Assembly (NCBI GenBank): GCA_013823325.1
Contig: PNLY01000058.1
Coordinates: forward strand, 1-35,389
DNA from: Methylobacterium sp.
Lineage (GTDB): Bacteria > Pseudomonadota > Alphaproteobacteria > Rhizobiales > Beijerinckiaceae
Length of the DNA: 35,389 nucleotides
Reading direction: 5' to 3'
Part shown: positions 1-8,281 of the stretch, piece after piece
Layout: each line of letters starts with the position of its first letter
How positions within the stretch are numbered: the first letter of the stretch is position 1
Made by a program: the position numbers and the translations under genes
The notes under the pieces: generated by a model
Database searches by the model: none
Seen by the model: the letters and a program-made list of their open reading frames with translations, nothing else
What the model was told of the DNA's origin: nothing

Positions 1-501
1 GTCGCCAAGGTCAAGACGCCGATCCTGATCCTCTCCGGCCTCGCCGGCATCGAGGACAAGGTGAAGGGCCTCGGCTTCGGCGCCGACGACTACCTGACCA
101 AGCCGTTCCACAAGGACGAGCTCGTCGCCCGCATCCACGCCATCGTGCGCCGCTCGAAGGGCCATGCCCAGTCGGTGATCACGACCGGCGATCTCGTCGT
201 CAACCTCGACACCAAGACCGTCGAGGTGGACGCCGCCCGCGTGCACCTGACCGGCAAGGAATACCAGATGCTGGAGCTGCTCTCGCTCCGCAAGGGCACG
301 ACGCTGACCAAGGAAATGTTCCTGAACCATCTTTATGGCGGTATGGACGAGCCCGAGCTGAAGATCATCGACGTCTTCATCTGCAAGCTGCGCAAGAAGC
401 TCGCCAATGCCTCCGACGGCAAGAACTACATCGAGACGGTCTGGGGCCGCGGCTATGTGCTGCGCGAGCCCAGCGACGCCGAAGAGCGCATCCCGGCCTG
501 A
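1..501 (+). CDS. ctrA: Cell-cycle response regulator CtrA (5' truncated by window)
   Basis: This is the C-terminal 166 residues of an OmpR/PhoB-type response regulator; the start and phospho-acceptor Asp lie upstream of the window. What is visible is the end of the receiver domain ([15 protein letters not shown], with the conserved switch Lys) followed by a winged-helix DNA-binding domain. The stretches around [37 protein letters not shown] and [11 protein letters not shown] are very close to Caulobacter CtrA as I know it. CtrA is the essential cell-cycle transcription factor of many Alphaproteobacteria, phosphorylated through CckA and ChpT and binding TTAA-N7-TTAA-type sites. A chpT gene lies in this same window at the far end of the convergent che cluster. 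The stop is TGA at 499-501, followed by a clear terminator. Confidence 0.96.
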   Translation, partial: VAKVKTPILILSGLAGIEDKVKGLGFGADDYLTKPFHKDELVARIHAIVRRSKGHAQSVITTGDLVVNLDTKTVEVDAARVHLTGKEYQMLELLSLRKGTTLTKEMFLNHLYGGMDEPELKIIDVFICKLRKKLANASDGKNYIETVWGRGYVLREPSDAEERIPA

Positions 502-581
502 TACCGTCATCACGGCGTCATCATCGACGCCTAGCAGTTAGATCGCCTGATCGTCGGATGTACACGACAGGTGAACGGGGA

Positions 582-604
582 CCCCGCCGCGAGGCGGGGT
601 TTTT
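582..604 (+). terminator. Intrinsic terminator of ctrA
   Basis: A perfect 7-bp GC stem, CCCCGCC (582-588) and GGCGGGG (593-599), closes a GCGA tetraloop and is followed by five T residues (600-604). It sits 80 bases after the ctrA stop. The T run is only on the plus-strand side, so it should end ctrA transcription and not that of the convergent cheR. Confidence 0.85.
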
Positions 605-643
605 GTTTGTCGGTTGGGTTCGATGCTGGCCAGCGTCTGGCGC

Positions 644-1540
644 TCAGGGCCGCGCGATCTTCCGTGGGGACAATGCGCCGCCGAGCTCGGGGGCGGCAGG
701 GAAGGGCGGCCGCCGCGCCTGCGGGCTCGATGCGGCATCGCGGTAGAGGCCCCGATGCTGCGGATCCGGCACCAGGGTGGTGGTGATGCCGATCACGGTC
801 TCCGCCGCGCCGAGGATGAAGGCGCCGTTCCGCGCCAGCCGCTCGGCGAGCGCCGCCATGACCCGTGCCTTGGTCGGGACGTCGAAATAGATCAGCACGT
901 TGCGGCAGAAGATGACGTCGAACTGGCCGAGCTGATGATTCGGCTCGAGCAGGTTGTGCTGCCTGAGCGTGACCATGTCGCGGATGCGCTCGGATAGGCG
1001 CCATTTGTCGCCCTCCTGCCGGAAATGCTTGAGCAGGAGCTGGATCGGCAGGCCGCGCTGCACCTCGAACTGGCTGTAGAGTCCCTGGCGGGCCCGATCG
1101 AGCACTTCGACGGAGATGTCGGTGCCGAGGATCTCGATCGTCCAGCCGGCGAGGCGGTCGGCGGCCTCGTCGAGCAGCATGGCGAGCGAATAGGCTTCCT
1201 GCCCGGTCGAGACCGCGGCGCACCAGATGCGCAGCGTCCGGCTCTCGGCATTGGCGGCGAGCTTTTCCGGGAGGACGACGCTGCGGAACAGGTCGAAGGG
1301 CGTGCGGTCGCGGAAGAACAGCGTCTCGTTGGTCGTCATCGCCTCGATGACGGCGGCTTCCAGCTCGGAAGCCGGACTGCTGCGCAGCTGGACGACCAGG
1401 GCCGTAATGCCGGCAATGCCGCGGCGGCGGCAGAGCATGCCGAGGCGGCTCTCGACGAGATAGCGCTTCTCGGTGCTGAGGAAGAGGCCGGAGCGCCGCT
1501 GCAGCAACACGCGCAGGAAGTCGAAGTCGAACTCGGTCAT
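644..1540 (-). CDS. cheR: Chemotaxis protein methyltransferase CheR
   Basis: A 298-residue S-adenosylmethionine-dependent methyltransferase that would methylate glutamates on chemoreceptors. The N-terminal helical domain contains NETLFFRD (from residue 71), the typical CheR sequence ahead of the SAM domain. The SAM domain shows RIWCAAVSTGQEAYSLAMLL (about 104-123), where CheR proteins usually have an A-C-S/A-T-G-E-E-x-Y-S/T motif, and DVIFCRNVLIYFD near residue 208. The start overlaps the cheB stop by 4 bases (ATGA), which suggests translational coupling. It is the last gene of the che cluster and converges on ctrA. About 30 C-terminal residues after the catalytic domain are Pro/Ala/Arg-rich and look unstructured. 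Confidence 0.95.
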   Translation of the reverse strand: MTEFDFDFLRVLLQRRSGLFLSTEKRYLVESRLGMLCRRRGIAGITALVVQLRSSPASELEAAVIEAMTTNETLFFRDRTPFDLFRSVVLPEKLAANAESRTLRIWCAAVSTGQEAYSLAMLLDEAADRLAGWTIEILGTDISVEVLDRARQGLYSQFEVQRGLPIQLLLKHFRQEGDKWRLSERIRDMVTLRQHNLLEPNHQLGQFDVIFCRNVLIYFDVPTKARVMAALAERLARNGAFILGAAETVIGITTTLVPDPQHRGLYRDAASSPQARRPPFPAAPELGGALSPRKIARP

Positions 1541-2655
1541 GCGGGATGGCTCCCGCCGACGAGCGTGCGGATGGCCGGGCCGATGCCGGCGAGGGCCAGC
1601 ACGGCGCTGGCCTGGCCGGCGCGCACCACCGAACCCGGCATGCCCCAGACCGTGCTCGAGGACTCGTCCTGGGCGATCACGGCGGCGCCGGCGCGGCGCA
1701 GCGCCGTTGCGCCGTCCGTACCGTCGCTGCCCATGCCGGTCATGATCAGGCCGAGAGCGGCCGGGCCGAGATGGCGAGCGGCCTCGGCGAAGAGCACATC
1801 GACCGCCGGGCGGCAGAAATGCACCGGCGGGCCGTCGCTGACGCTGGCGACGATGTGGCCCAGCTTGCGCTCGATGCCGAGATGGCGCCCGCCGGGCGCG
1901 ACATAGATCGTGCCGCGGGCGAGGCGTTCGCCGTCATGGGGTTCGCGCGTCGGCACGCCGAGCTGCTGCGCGATCTGATCGGCGAAGGAGGCGGTGAACA
2001 GCGGCGGCATGTGCTGGACGACCAGCGTGGTCAGATTGGCGAGGGCTCCACCGAGATCCGTGAGGACACGCGCGACGGCCCGCGGGCCGCCGGTCGAGGC
2101 GCCGACGACCAGATAGCGCGGCATCACCGAGACGAGCGGGCGCAGGTCGGCGACCCCGCTGGGCAGCGCCGTGGCGAGAACGTTGTCGGGGGCGACCTCG
2201 CCGTCGCGGAGGCGGGATTGCGCGATGCTGCCGAGCTTGCCGAGCAGCTCGCTGCGGAAATCCAGCGAGAGAGTCAGGCCGCTGCGGCTGTCGGGCTTGG
2301 GCAGGACGTCGACGGCACCCATGCTCATGCATTGCAGCGCCAGCTTGGCGTTGTGCTCGGTGAGCGTGGTCGTCAGCAAGACCGCGGTTCGGGGGCTCTC
2401 CTTGACGATCCGCGGCAGGGCCTCGACGCCGTCGAGCACGGGCATGTCGAGGTCGAGCACCATGATGTCGGGATGGTGGCGTCCGGCATGCTCGATGGCA
2501 GCTTCGCCGTCACCCGCGACGCCGACGACATGGAAGCGGCCGCTCTCGCCGAGCCAGCGCGCGAACAGGCCCCGCACCACGACGGAATCGTCGGCGATCA
2601 CCACGGTGCTCGGGCGCACTGCTGGCCGATCGGCGAAATGCGGCGTGGCGATCAT
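1537..2655 (-). CDS. cheB: Chemotaxis methylesterase/glutamine deamidase CheB
   Basis: A 372-residue receiver-plus-effector protein that removes methyl groups from chemoreceptors when phosphorylated by CheA. The receiver has the acidic pair ADD at 21-23, the phospho-acceptor Asp68 (VLDLDMP) and the switch Lys120 (VLPKP). After a linker of about 50 residues the catalytic domain shows the CheB triad: Ser187 in VGASTGGP, His215 in VVQHMPP and Asp311 in TGMGSDG. All key residues are present, so it should be active. It lies 46 bases after cheY and overlaps cheR by 4 bases. Confidence 0.96.
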   Translation of the reverse strand: MIATPHFADRPAVRPSTVVIADDSVVVRGLFARWLGESGRFHVVGVAGDGEAAIEHAGRHHPDIMVLDLDMPVLDGVEALPRIVKESPRTAVLLTTTLTEHNAKLALQCMSMGAVDVLPKPDSRSGLTLSLDFRSELLGKLGSIAQSRLRDGEVAPDNVLATALPSGVADLRPLVSVMPRYLVVGASTGGPRAVARVLTDLGGALANLTTLVVQHMPPLFTASFADQIAQQLGVPTREPHDGERLARGTIYVAPGGRHLGIERKLGHIVASVSDGPPVHFCRPAVDVLFAEAARHLGPAALGLIMTGMGSDGTDGATALRRAGAAVIAQDESSSTVWGMPGSVVRAGQASAVLALAGIGPAIRTLVGGSHPA

Positions 2656-2701
2656 GAGGTCACGCGGTGGGAGAGCGGGACTATCGGATGCAGCTCGGCT
2701 G

Positions 2702-3067
2702 CTAGAGCAGGCCGACCTGGTGGAACTTCGACGCGACGATCTCCTTGTCGAACGGCTTCATGATGTATTCGTCGGCGCCGGCATGCATGGCGCGGGCGAT
2801 ATGGGCGATGTCGTTCTCGGTGGTGCAGAACACGACCTTGGGCCGCTTGCCGCCGGGCATCTGCCGGAGGTTCCGCAGGAAATCGTAGCCGTCCATGATC
2901 GGCATGTTCCAGTCGAGCAGGATCGCGTCCGGCATCTCGCCCTTGCAGGCGTCGATGGCGCGCGCACCGTCCTCGGCCTCGGCGATGCGGAACTGCAGCC
3001 CTTCCAGGATGCGGCGGGCGACCTTGCGGATGACCGCGGAGTCGTCGACGACGAGACAATACTTCAT
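2702..3067 (-). CDS. cheY: Single-domain chemotaxis response regulator CheY
   Basis: A 121-residue stand-alone receiver domain. It has the acidic pocket Asp8/Asp9 (VVDDS), phospho-acceptor Asp52 (LLDWNMPIMDG), Thr82/Thr83 in the switch strand (VFCTTEND) and Lys104 (YIMKPFDK). There is no output domain, so it acts by protein contact, classically with the flagellar switch FliM. It may equally serve as a phosphate sink or in another output; the window contains no flagellar gene to decide. It lies 24 bases downstream of cheW. Confidence 0.93.
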   Translation of the reverse strand: MKYCLVVDDSAVIRKVARRILEGLQFRIAEAEDGARAIDACKGEMPDAILLDWNMPIMDGYDFLRNLRQMPGGKRPKVVFCTTENDIAHIARAMHAGADEYIMKPFDKEIVASKFHQVGLL

Positions 3068-3091
3068 GACATGGCTCCAGTCGGCGGATCG

Positions 3092-3595
3092 TCAGGCGGC
3101 GATCGGCAATTCGATATTGAGGACGGCGTCGACGTCGATGACGACCAGGAGGCGATCGTCGAGGCGGTGAACGCCCTTGGCGATGGCCGCCCAGGCGCGG
3201 TCGAGATGGATCGGCACAGGTTCGAAGGTCGTCCGGCTGAGGCGCATCACCTCGCCGACGGCGTCGACGATCAGGGCGAAGGCCTCCCCGCCCTGGTCGA
3301 GGCCGACCGCGGTGAGCTCGTGTTCATCCGTACCGGTCGGCAAGCGGCCGGTGTCGGCATGGCGCATACGCCGGCGCATGCAGATCGCGGTGACGACGCG
3401 CCCGCGCAGGTTGATCAGGCCGACGATCTCGTAGGGGGCCAGAGGCACCGGCGTGATGCGCGTGGCGATGAACACATCCTGCACGCGCCCGATCGGCAGG
3501 CCGAGCAATTGCCCGCCCACCGTGACGGTGACGTAGTCGAGCGAGTCCTCGAAGGCCGAAAGGCCGGATGCGCTGTCCTCGTGCTGCTCGCTCAT
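3092..3595 (-). CDS. cheW: Chemotaxis coupling protein CheW
   Basis: A 167-residue CheW-domain protein that would couple chemoreceptors to CheA. The domain starts near residue 20 (VTVTVGGQLLGLPIGRVQDVF). It contains the characteristic GLINLRGRVVTAICMRRRM and, near the end of the domain, RLLVVIDVDAVL. A short N-terminal acidic tail precedes it. The start codon overlaps the cheA stop by 4 bases, so the two are probably translated as a pair. Confidence 0.94.
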   Translation of the reverse strand: MSEQHEDSASGLSAFEDSLDYVTVTVGGQLLGLPIGRVQDVFIATRITPVPLAPYEIVGLINLRGRVVTAICMRRRMRHADTGRLPTGTDEHELTAVGLDQGGEAFALIVDAVGEVMRLSRTTFEPVPIHLDRAWAAIAKGVHRLDDRLLVVIDVDAVLNIELPIAA

Positions 3596-6210
3596 GCGGC
3601 TCGCCTCAGTCTGGGACCGGTCTCAGCCAGCTCGGCGATCAGCGCGCGCCGATCGAACTTGGCGACGACCTCGTCGAACTGCGCCTGGATCGCGGCGACA
3701 TGTGTTTCGGGGGTCGGCAAGCTGGTCAGCCCGATGATGCGCAACCCGGCATGGCGGGGTTCGGCCCGCAGCCGCGAGGCGAGGGCGAAGGCCGCCTCGG
3801 CGTCGCGGTCGATGTCGATGACGATGGCGTCGAACTCGGTGCTGCCGGAGGCGAGGCCGGTGGCCATCGCCGGATCCGAAGCATGGACGACCTGCAGGCC
3901 AGCCGCCTTTAGCACGGGGGCGAGCATCTCGCGCAGGAATTCGGAGGGTTCGATCAGCAGGACGCGCGGCGAACCGGCATCGCTGCGGCGCAGATGCAGC
4001 CAGTTGGGGTTGGCCTTCGGCAGATAATGCGCGAGATCGAGGATCTCCGTGGCCCGGCCGCGGATGATCGCCGAGCCGAGCAGCCCCTGCTCCGGCATGG
4101 CCAGCATCTCGATGTCGAGCACTTCGTCGACGATGTCGACGATGGCGTCGACCGCCAGCGCCATGCTGAAATCGCCCTCGGAGAAGATCACCATCGGTTG
4201 CAGACCGGTCTGCCGCAGCGCGCAGCCCTCGACCGGCACGACCGGCATCAGCCGCCCGCGATAGTTGAGCAGCGTGCGCCCGCCGCCGTTCTCGAATAGC
4301 CCAGCCTCGACCTCCTCCAGCCGGGTGACGAGGGAAAGGGGCACGGCCTTGACGGTGTCCTTGCCGGCCCGGAAGACCAGCATCGTCGTGCGCTCCACGG
4401 GCGAGCCCATCTCGACCTGATCGTCCGAGGCGATCTCGTCCTGCGCCGTCGCCACGCCGACGAGGCGGGCGACGCCGTTGGGATCGACGATCAGCACAAC
4501 GGCGCCGTCGCCCAAGATGGTGTTCCCCGAGAACAGCGGGATATGGCGCAGCCGCGTCGACATCGGCTTCACCACGATCTCCTCGGTGTGGAACACCGAT
4601 TCGACGAGGATGCCGAACTGACGCTCGCCGATCTGGGTGACCACGATGAAGCCGTCATCGGCGATGCCTGCGTCCGTCGTCCGGTTCATCACACCGGCCA
4701 GAGCAATGATCGGCAGCAGCCGCTCGCGCAGGCGCAGCACGGGCGCATTGTTGATGCGCTCGATACGGTGCTCGCCATTGGCCTTGACGCGCACCAGCTC
4801 GCGCACGACCACCTGGGGGATGGCGAAGCGCTGGCCCTGCGTCGCGACGATGAGGGCGGAGACGATCGCCAGCGTGAGCGGGATCTTGATCGTGATCGTC
4901 GTGCCGGTGCCGGCGATGCTGGCGATGTCGATCATGCCGCCGATCGCGTCGACATTGACCTTGACCACGTCCATGCCGACGCCGCGCCCGGAGATCGAGG
5001 TGACGGAATCGGAGGTCGAGAAGCCGGGGTGGAAGACGAAGCGCAGCAACTGCGACTCGCTCATCCGCTCGGCTTCGGCCTCGCTCGCCAGGCCGCGCTG
5101 GATCGCCTTCTGGCGGATCCGGGCGACATCCATGCCGCGGCCGTCGTCCGAGATCGCGATCGTGACCGAGCCGCCCTCGTGATAGGCGGAGACCCGGATC
5201 GTGCCGGTTTCCGGCTTGCCCAGCGCAGCGCGCTCCTGCGGATCCTCGATCGCATGGTCGGCGCAGTTGCGCACCATGTGGATGAGGGGGTCCTTGATCA
5301 GATCGAGCAATTGGCGGTCGAGCTCGGTCTCGGCGCCCTCCATCACCAGCTCGATCCGCTTGCCGAGATCGGTGGAGAGGTCGCGAACGATGCGCGGCAG
5401 CTTCGACCAGGCGTTGCCGATCGGCTGCATGCGCGTCTTCATCACGCCGTCCTGCAATTCGGCGGTGATGAGCGAGAGCCGCTGCAGCGGCCCCTTGAGC
5501 CCGGCATCCTCCTGCCGGCGGGCGATCTCGAGCAGCTGGTTGCGGGTCAGCACCAGCTCGGAGACCATGGTCATGAGATGCTCGAGCGTGTCGACATTGA
5601 CGCGCAATGTCGCCGGCCCGGCCGCCCTGGCGTCGCGGGCGGTGTCGCCATGGGCCATGCCCGGCTGGTCGAGCGGGCTCGGCGCTGCACGGAAGACCAG
5701 GTCCATATCGTCCGCGATCGCGCCGGCGGCGGGCGTGATGGCCGCTTCGGCCGACCTGGTCTCGGCGGTGCGGGCGAGATAGGCGGCGACGGGATCGAGC
5801 CCGGACTGTGGCTGCCGCCTGGATAGTTCCAGCTTGGCCCGCTCCGCCAGGCCGCGCAATTCGTCGATCAGCTGGCCATCATGGCCCGGCGGCTCCTGCC
5901 CCTTCTCGGCGAGCTCGGCCATGATCTCCTTGATCCGGTCGATCGTCTCGAGGATCGCGGTGACGGCGCTGGAGGATACGCTCGCGCCGTCTCGGAACTG
6001 ACCGATCACGGATTCGGCGGCATGGGTCAGCGCTTCCAGCCGCGGCAGGCCGATAAAGCCGCAGGTGCCTTTGACCGTGTGGACGAGCCGGAAGATGTTG
6101 CGCAGGATGTCGCCGTTGTTCGGCTCCTGCTCGAAGCGGACGAGCTCCCGATCGACCATGTCGAGGTGCTCGCCGGTCTCTCCCAGAAACTCTTGCAGCA
6201 ACTCGTCCAT
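3592..6210 (-). CDS. cheA: Hybrid chemotaxis histidine kinase CheA with C-terminal receiver-like domain
   Basis: The chemotaxis kinase, 872 residues from the ATG at 6210. I prefer this to the GTG five codons upstream because MDELLQEFLGET matches the family start. Domains in order: Hpt with phospho-His44 (FRLVHTVKGTCGF); a linker; dimerisation helices near VSELVLTRNQLLEIARR; an HATPase domain with N box HMVRNCADHAIEDP, G1 box SDDGRGMD and G2 box GRGVGMDVV; a CheW-like domain; a second CheW-like segment (LVFRAGKDTVKAVPLSLVTRLEEV); and a C-terminal receiver-like domain. The last has an Asp at the usual site (IVIDIDRD) and a Lys (VAKFDR), but a Glu replaces the Asp pair of the acidic pocket (LLIEPSEF). 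Classical CheA is shorter and has neither addition. It lies 124 bases downstream of chpT on the same strand and overlaps cheW. Confidence 0.95.
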   Translation of the reverse strand: MDELLQEFLGETGEHLDMVDRELVRFEQEPNNGDILRNIFRLVHTVKGTCGFIGLPRLEALTHAAESVIGQFRDGASVSSSAVTAILETIDRIKEIMAELAEKGQEPPGHDGQLIDELRGLAERAKLELSRRQPQSGLDPVAAYLARTAETRSAEAAITPAAGAIADDMDLVFRAAPSPLDQPGMAHGDTARDARAAGPATLRVNVDTLEHLMTMVSELVLTRNQLLEIARRQEDAGLKGPLQRLSLITAELQDGVMKTRMQPIGNAWSKLPRIVRDLSTDLGKRIELVMEGAETELDRQLLDLIKDPLIHMVRNCADHAIEDPQERAALGKPETGTIRVSAYHEGGSVTIAISDDGRGMDVARIRQKAIQRGLASEAEAERMSESQLLRFVFHPGFSTSDSVTSISGRGVGMDVVKVNVDAIGGMIDIASIAGTGTTITIKIPLTLAIVSALIVATQGQRFAIPQVVVRELVRVKANGEHRIERINNAPVLRLRERLLPIIALAGVMNRTTDAGIADDGFIVVTQIGERQFGILVESVFHTEEIVVKPMSTRLRHIPLFSGNTILGDGAVVLIVDPNGVARLVGVATAQDEIASDDQVEMGSPVERTTMLVFRAGKDTVKAVPLSLVTRLEEVEAGLFENGGGRTLLNYRGRLMPVVPVEGCALRQTGLQPMVIFSEGDFSMALAVDAIVDIVDEVLDIEMLAMPEQGLLGSAIIRGRATEILDLAHYLPKANPNWLHLRRSDAGSPRVLLIEPSEFLREMLAPVLKAAGLQVVHASDPAMATGLASGSTEFDAIVIDIDRDAEAAFALASRLRAEPRHAGLRIIGLTSLPTPETHVAAIQAQFDEVVAKFDRRALIAELAETGPRLRRAA

Positions 6211-6334
6211 GCAAGGACCGCTCACTCACGCCACCGATGCTGCCGCGGATATTGCGGTGCAAGGGTTTATGATCGGTTGAGAGCGAGCGGAAACCGCAAG
6301 GAATCCGGGCGTCGAAGCAGCTTATCTAGGTGCG

Positions 6335-6973
6335 TCAGGCGGGTTCGGCGCCGATGCTCACCGTGTCGCCCTCGATCGCGAAGGCGATCTTCATGTTCGC
6401 GGCGCGCGCGACCATGCCGGTATAGACCGGCTGCACCGCATGGGCGTCGATGGCGCCGCTCTCGGAGCGGCCGGCGATGAGGTCCTCGACATGGGCTGGG
6501 ATGCGCGCATGCGAGCCGGTGGCGGTGATGGCGAAGCTGCCCTGTTCGCCGGCGAGCGTGCAGCGGCAGGTGATCTTGCCGCCGCGCGGGATCGCCTGCG
6601 TCGCCAGCACCAGCAGGTTGAGCACCAGCTTGACCTGGTTCTTCGGCAGCAGGGCGCGGGGCGCCTCCCAATCGAGCGAGAGCTTCTCGTCGTTGAGGAA
6701 GCCGTTGGCGACGGCGCCGGCATCGCCGAGGTCGATCATCGCGCCGGCCGAGCCTGCGGCGCCGAAGGCGAGGCGGGCGAATTGCAATCGGGCCGAGGCG
6801 TTGCGCGCGCTCTTCTTGATCAGGTCGAGTGCGAACTCCTTCATGGAAGGATCGTCTTCCTCGAGCACTTCGAGCGCGTTGACGATCGCCCCGACCGGGC
6901 TGATCACGTCATGGCAGACACGGCTGCAGAGAAGCGCGGCCAGATCGAGCGGCTCGAGAGAGATGGCGGTCAT
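6335..6973 (-). CDS. chpT: Histidine phosphotransferase ChpT
   Basis: A 212-residue dimeric phosphotransferase resembling a degenerate histidine kinase. The helical hairpin carries His21 in CSRVCHDVISPVGAIVNALEVL, the ChpT phosphorylation motif, and is followed by a Bergerat-like fold without recognisable ATP-binding boxes. In Caulobacter and Brucella ChpT passes phosphate from the hybrid kinase CckA to CtrA and CpdR. Here it is the first gene of a minus-strand series running into cheA, and ctrA lies at the other end of the che cluster. An ordinary sensor kinase is unlikely because the ATP-binding residues and any membrane segment are missing. Confidence 0.9.
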   Translation of the reverse strand: MTAISLEPLDLAALLCSRVCHDVISPVGAIVNALEVLEEDDPSMKEFALDLIKKSARNASARLQFARLAFGAAGSAGAMIDLGDAGAVANGFLNDEKLSLDWEAPRALLPKNQVKLVLNLLVLATQAIPRGGKITCRCTLAGEQGSFAITATGSHARIPAHVEDLIAGRSESGAIDAHAVQPVYTGMVARAANMKIAFAIEGDTVSIGAEPA

Positions 6974-7057
6974 GATCCGGTCCTGCGGTCAAGAGAATCA
7001 GGGCGATGTCGGGCCCATGTCGGTGGTGCAGCATGCGCCAGGCTGGTTTGCAGCTGG

Positions 7058-7065
7058 TTAACCAT
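7058..7065. promoter_or_regulatory. Possible CtrA half-site upstream of chpT
   Basis: TTAACCAT, inside the palindrome GGTTAACC, lies about 85 bases upstream of the chpT start. TTAACCAT is a commonly reported half-site form for alphaproteobacterial CtrA. A second TTAA with the usual 7-base spacing is not present, so this is suggestive only. Confidence 0.3.
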
Positions 7066-7258
7066 AGCTTCCCGCGCGCGCTCGGGCGGGTATTGAGGAC
7101 GTATCCCGCCGGCATGCCCCGGCAAGATGGCTGCCAGAAGGCGAGCCGGCTTTTTCTTTACCGCACCATGCACTACCTAAAGGAGCGATATCGCCGGAGG
7201 CGCCGCCCGGCATGGCTCTTGAGATCGGCACACGGCGCCGGCGAGACTGGTTCGAAAC

Positions 7259-8101
7259 ATGGCCATCGCTCACGACGACCCCCGCCTGATTGACCGGGAT
7301 GGGCTTGCGCGCGCCCTCGGCGAAGCGGCGCGGCGCACGGCTGCCGTCCTGCTGGCGAAGCGGGCGGCGCGCGATGTCAAGCTCAAGGCCGATGGCTCGC
7401 CGGTCTGCTCGGCCGACCTTGCCGCCGATTTCGCAGCCAAGCAGGCGCTGGCCGAGCTGCTGCCGGGCTTCCCGGTGATCAGCGAGGAGAGCGTCGGCGA
7501 GGTCGCGCCGGCTTCCGTCTTCATCCTGCTCGATCCGCTCGACGGCACGCGCGAATTCCTTGCCTCCGGCGACAGCTATTGCGTCGCCATCGCCGTGATC
7601 CTGGACGGGCGCCCGCTCGCCGGGGCGATCGCCGCGCCGGCGATCGGCCGGCTCTGGTATGGCGGCGAGCGCAGTTTCGCCCAGGATCTCGACGCCGAAG
7701 CGAAACCGCTCGGCGCACCGCGGCAGGTCCATGTCCGGTGCGAGCCGGAGGAGGGCCCGCTGATGCTCGTCAGCCGCTTCCATGGCGACACGGTCAGCGC
7801 CGGCGTCGCGGCGGCCGTCGCGAAGGGTGACAGCGCTCCGGTCTCGTCGGCGGTGAAGTTCGGCCTGATCGCCTCGGGCGAGGCCGATCTGCATGTGCGC
7901 GGCGGGCCGACCATGGAATGGGACATCGCCGCGGGTGACGCGATCCTCGCCGCGGCCGGCGGCATCGTGCTGACGCTCGACGGGGAGAAACCCGGCTACG
8001 GCCATGCCGAGCGGGATTTCCGCAATCCGCCCTTCGTCGCGGCGGGCTGCGAGCGTCTGGCTCGCGTTGCGATCGAAAAGGCGGCGACCTGCCGCTGCTG
8101 A
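7259..8101 (+). CDS. cysQ: 3'(2'),5'-bisphosphate nucleotidase CysQ (inositol monophosphatase family)
   Basis: A 280-residue member of the Mg-dependent, Li-sensitive phosphatase family. It shows the metal-binding motifs SEES (76-79), DPLDGT (92-97) and WDIAAGDAIL (221-230). The C-terminal part follows the CysQ arrangement (GLIASGEADLHVRGGPTMEWD). CysQ hydrolyses 3'-phosphoadenosine 5'-phosphate, a by-product of sulfate assimilation. The cys genes are not nearby, so the substrate is from family resemblance only; inositol monophosphatase is the main alternative. The ATG at 7259 has a weak ribosome-binding site. It diverges from chpT across 285 bases. Confidence 0.87.
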   Translation: MAIAHDDPRLIDRDGLARALGEAARRTAAVLLAKRAARDVKLKADGSPVCSADLAADFAAKQALAELLPGFPVISEESVGEVAPASVFILLDPLDGTREFLASGDSYCVAIAVILDGRPLAGAIAAPAIGRLWYGGERSFAQDLDAEAKPLGAPRQVHVRCEPEEGPLMLVSRFHGDTVSAGVAAAVAKGDSAPVSSAVKFGLIASGEADLHVRGGPTMEWDIAAGDAILAAAGGIVLTLDGEKPGYGHAERDFRNPPFVAAGCERLARVAIEKAATCRC

Positions 8102-8207
8102 GATTTCCCGTTGGTAAACGGCGGTCTGGGCGCTCATAGCCCTTATTCTGAAGAGCCGAGTAGTGGCGTCTCGCAGGACGCTTCAGGAGGATCGGGACCA
8201 GCTGAAG

Positions 8208-8244
8208 CATCCTTCGAGATCCTTGCGGACCGCGCTTCAGGATG
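8208..8244. repeat. REP-like imperfect palindrome downstream of cysQ
   Basis: CATCCT (8208-8213) and AGGATG (8239-8244) form the base of an interrupted hairpin, with CTTCGAG and CTTCAGG next to them. This resembles a short dispersed palindrome common between genes in Rhizobiales. It sits between the convergent ends of cysQ and the YHS-domain gene. No other copy is obvious in the window. The rest of 8102-8281 shows nothing I can name. Confidence 0.4.
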
Positions 8245-8281
8245 AGGGCTTTGGGATTTTGTAGATCGAGATTGATCCGGC

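Noticed and set aside
582..604. ctrA terminator as bidirectional, also serving cheR
   Set aside because: No T run on the minus-strand side of the hairpin.
1546..2763. 405-codon plus-strand open frame
   Set aside because: Antisense shadow of cheB and cheY, with no recognisable domain.
2171..4027. 618-codon plus-strand open frame
   Set aside because: Antisense to cheB, cheY, cheW and cheA, which are all clear genes; a by-product of high GC.
4543..5826. 427-codon plus-strand open frame
   Set aside because: Antisense shadow of cheA; Asp/His/Arg-rich composition unlike a real protein.
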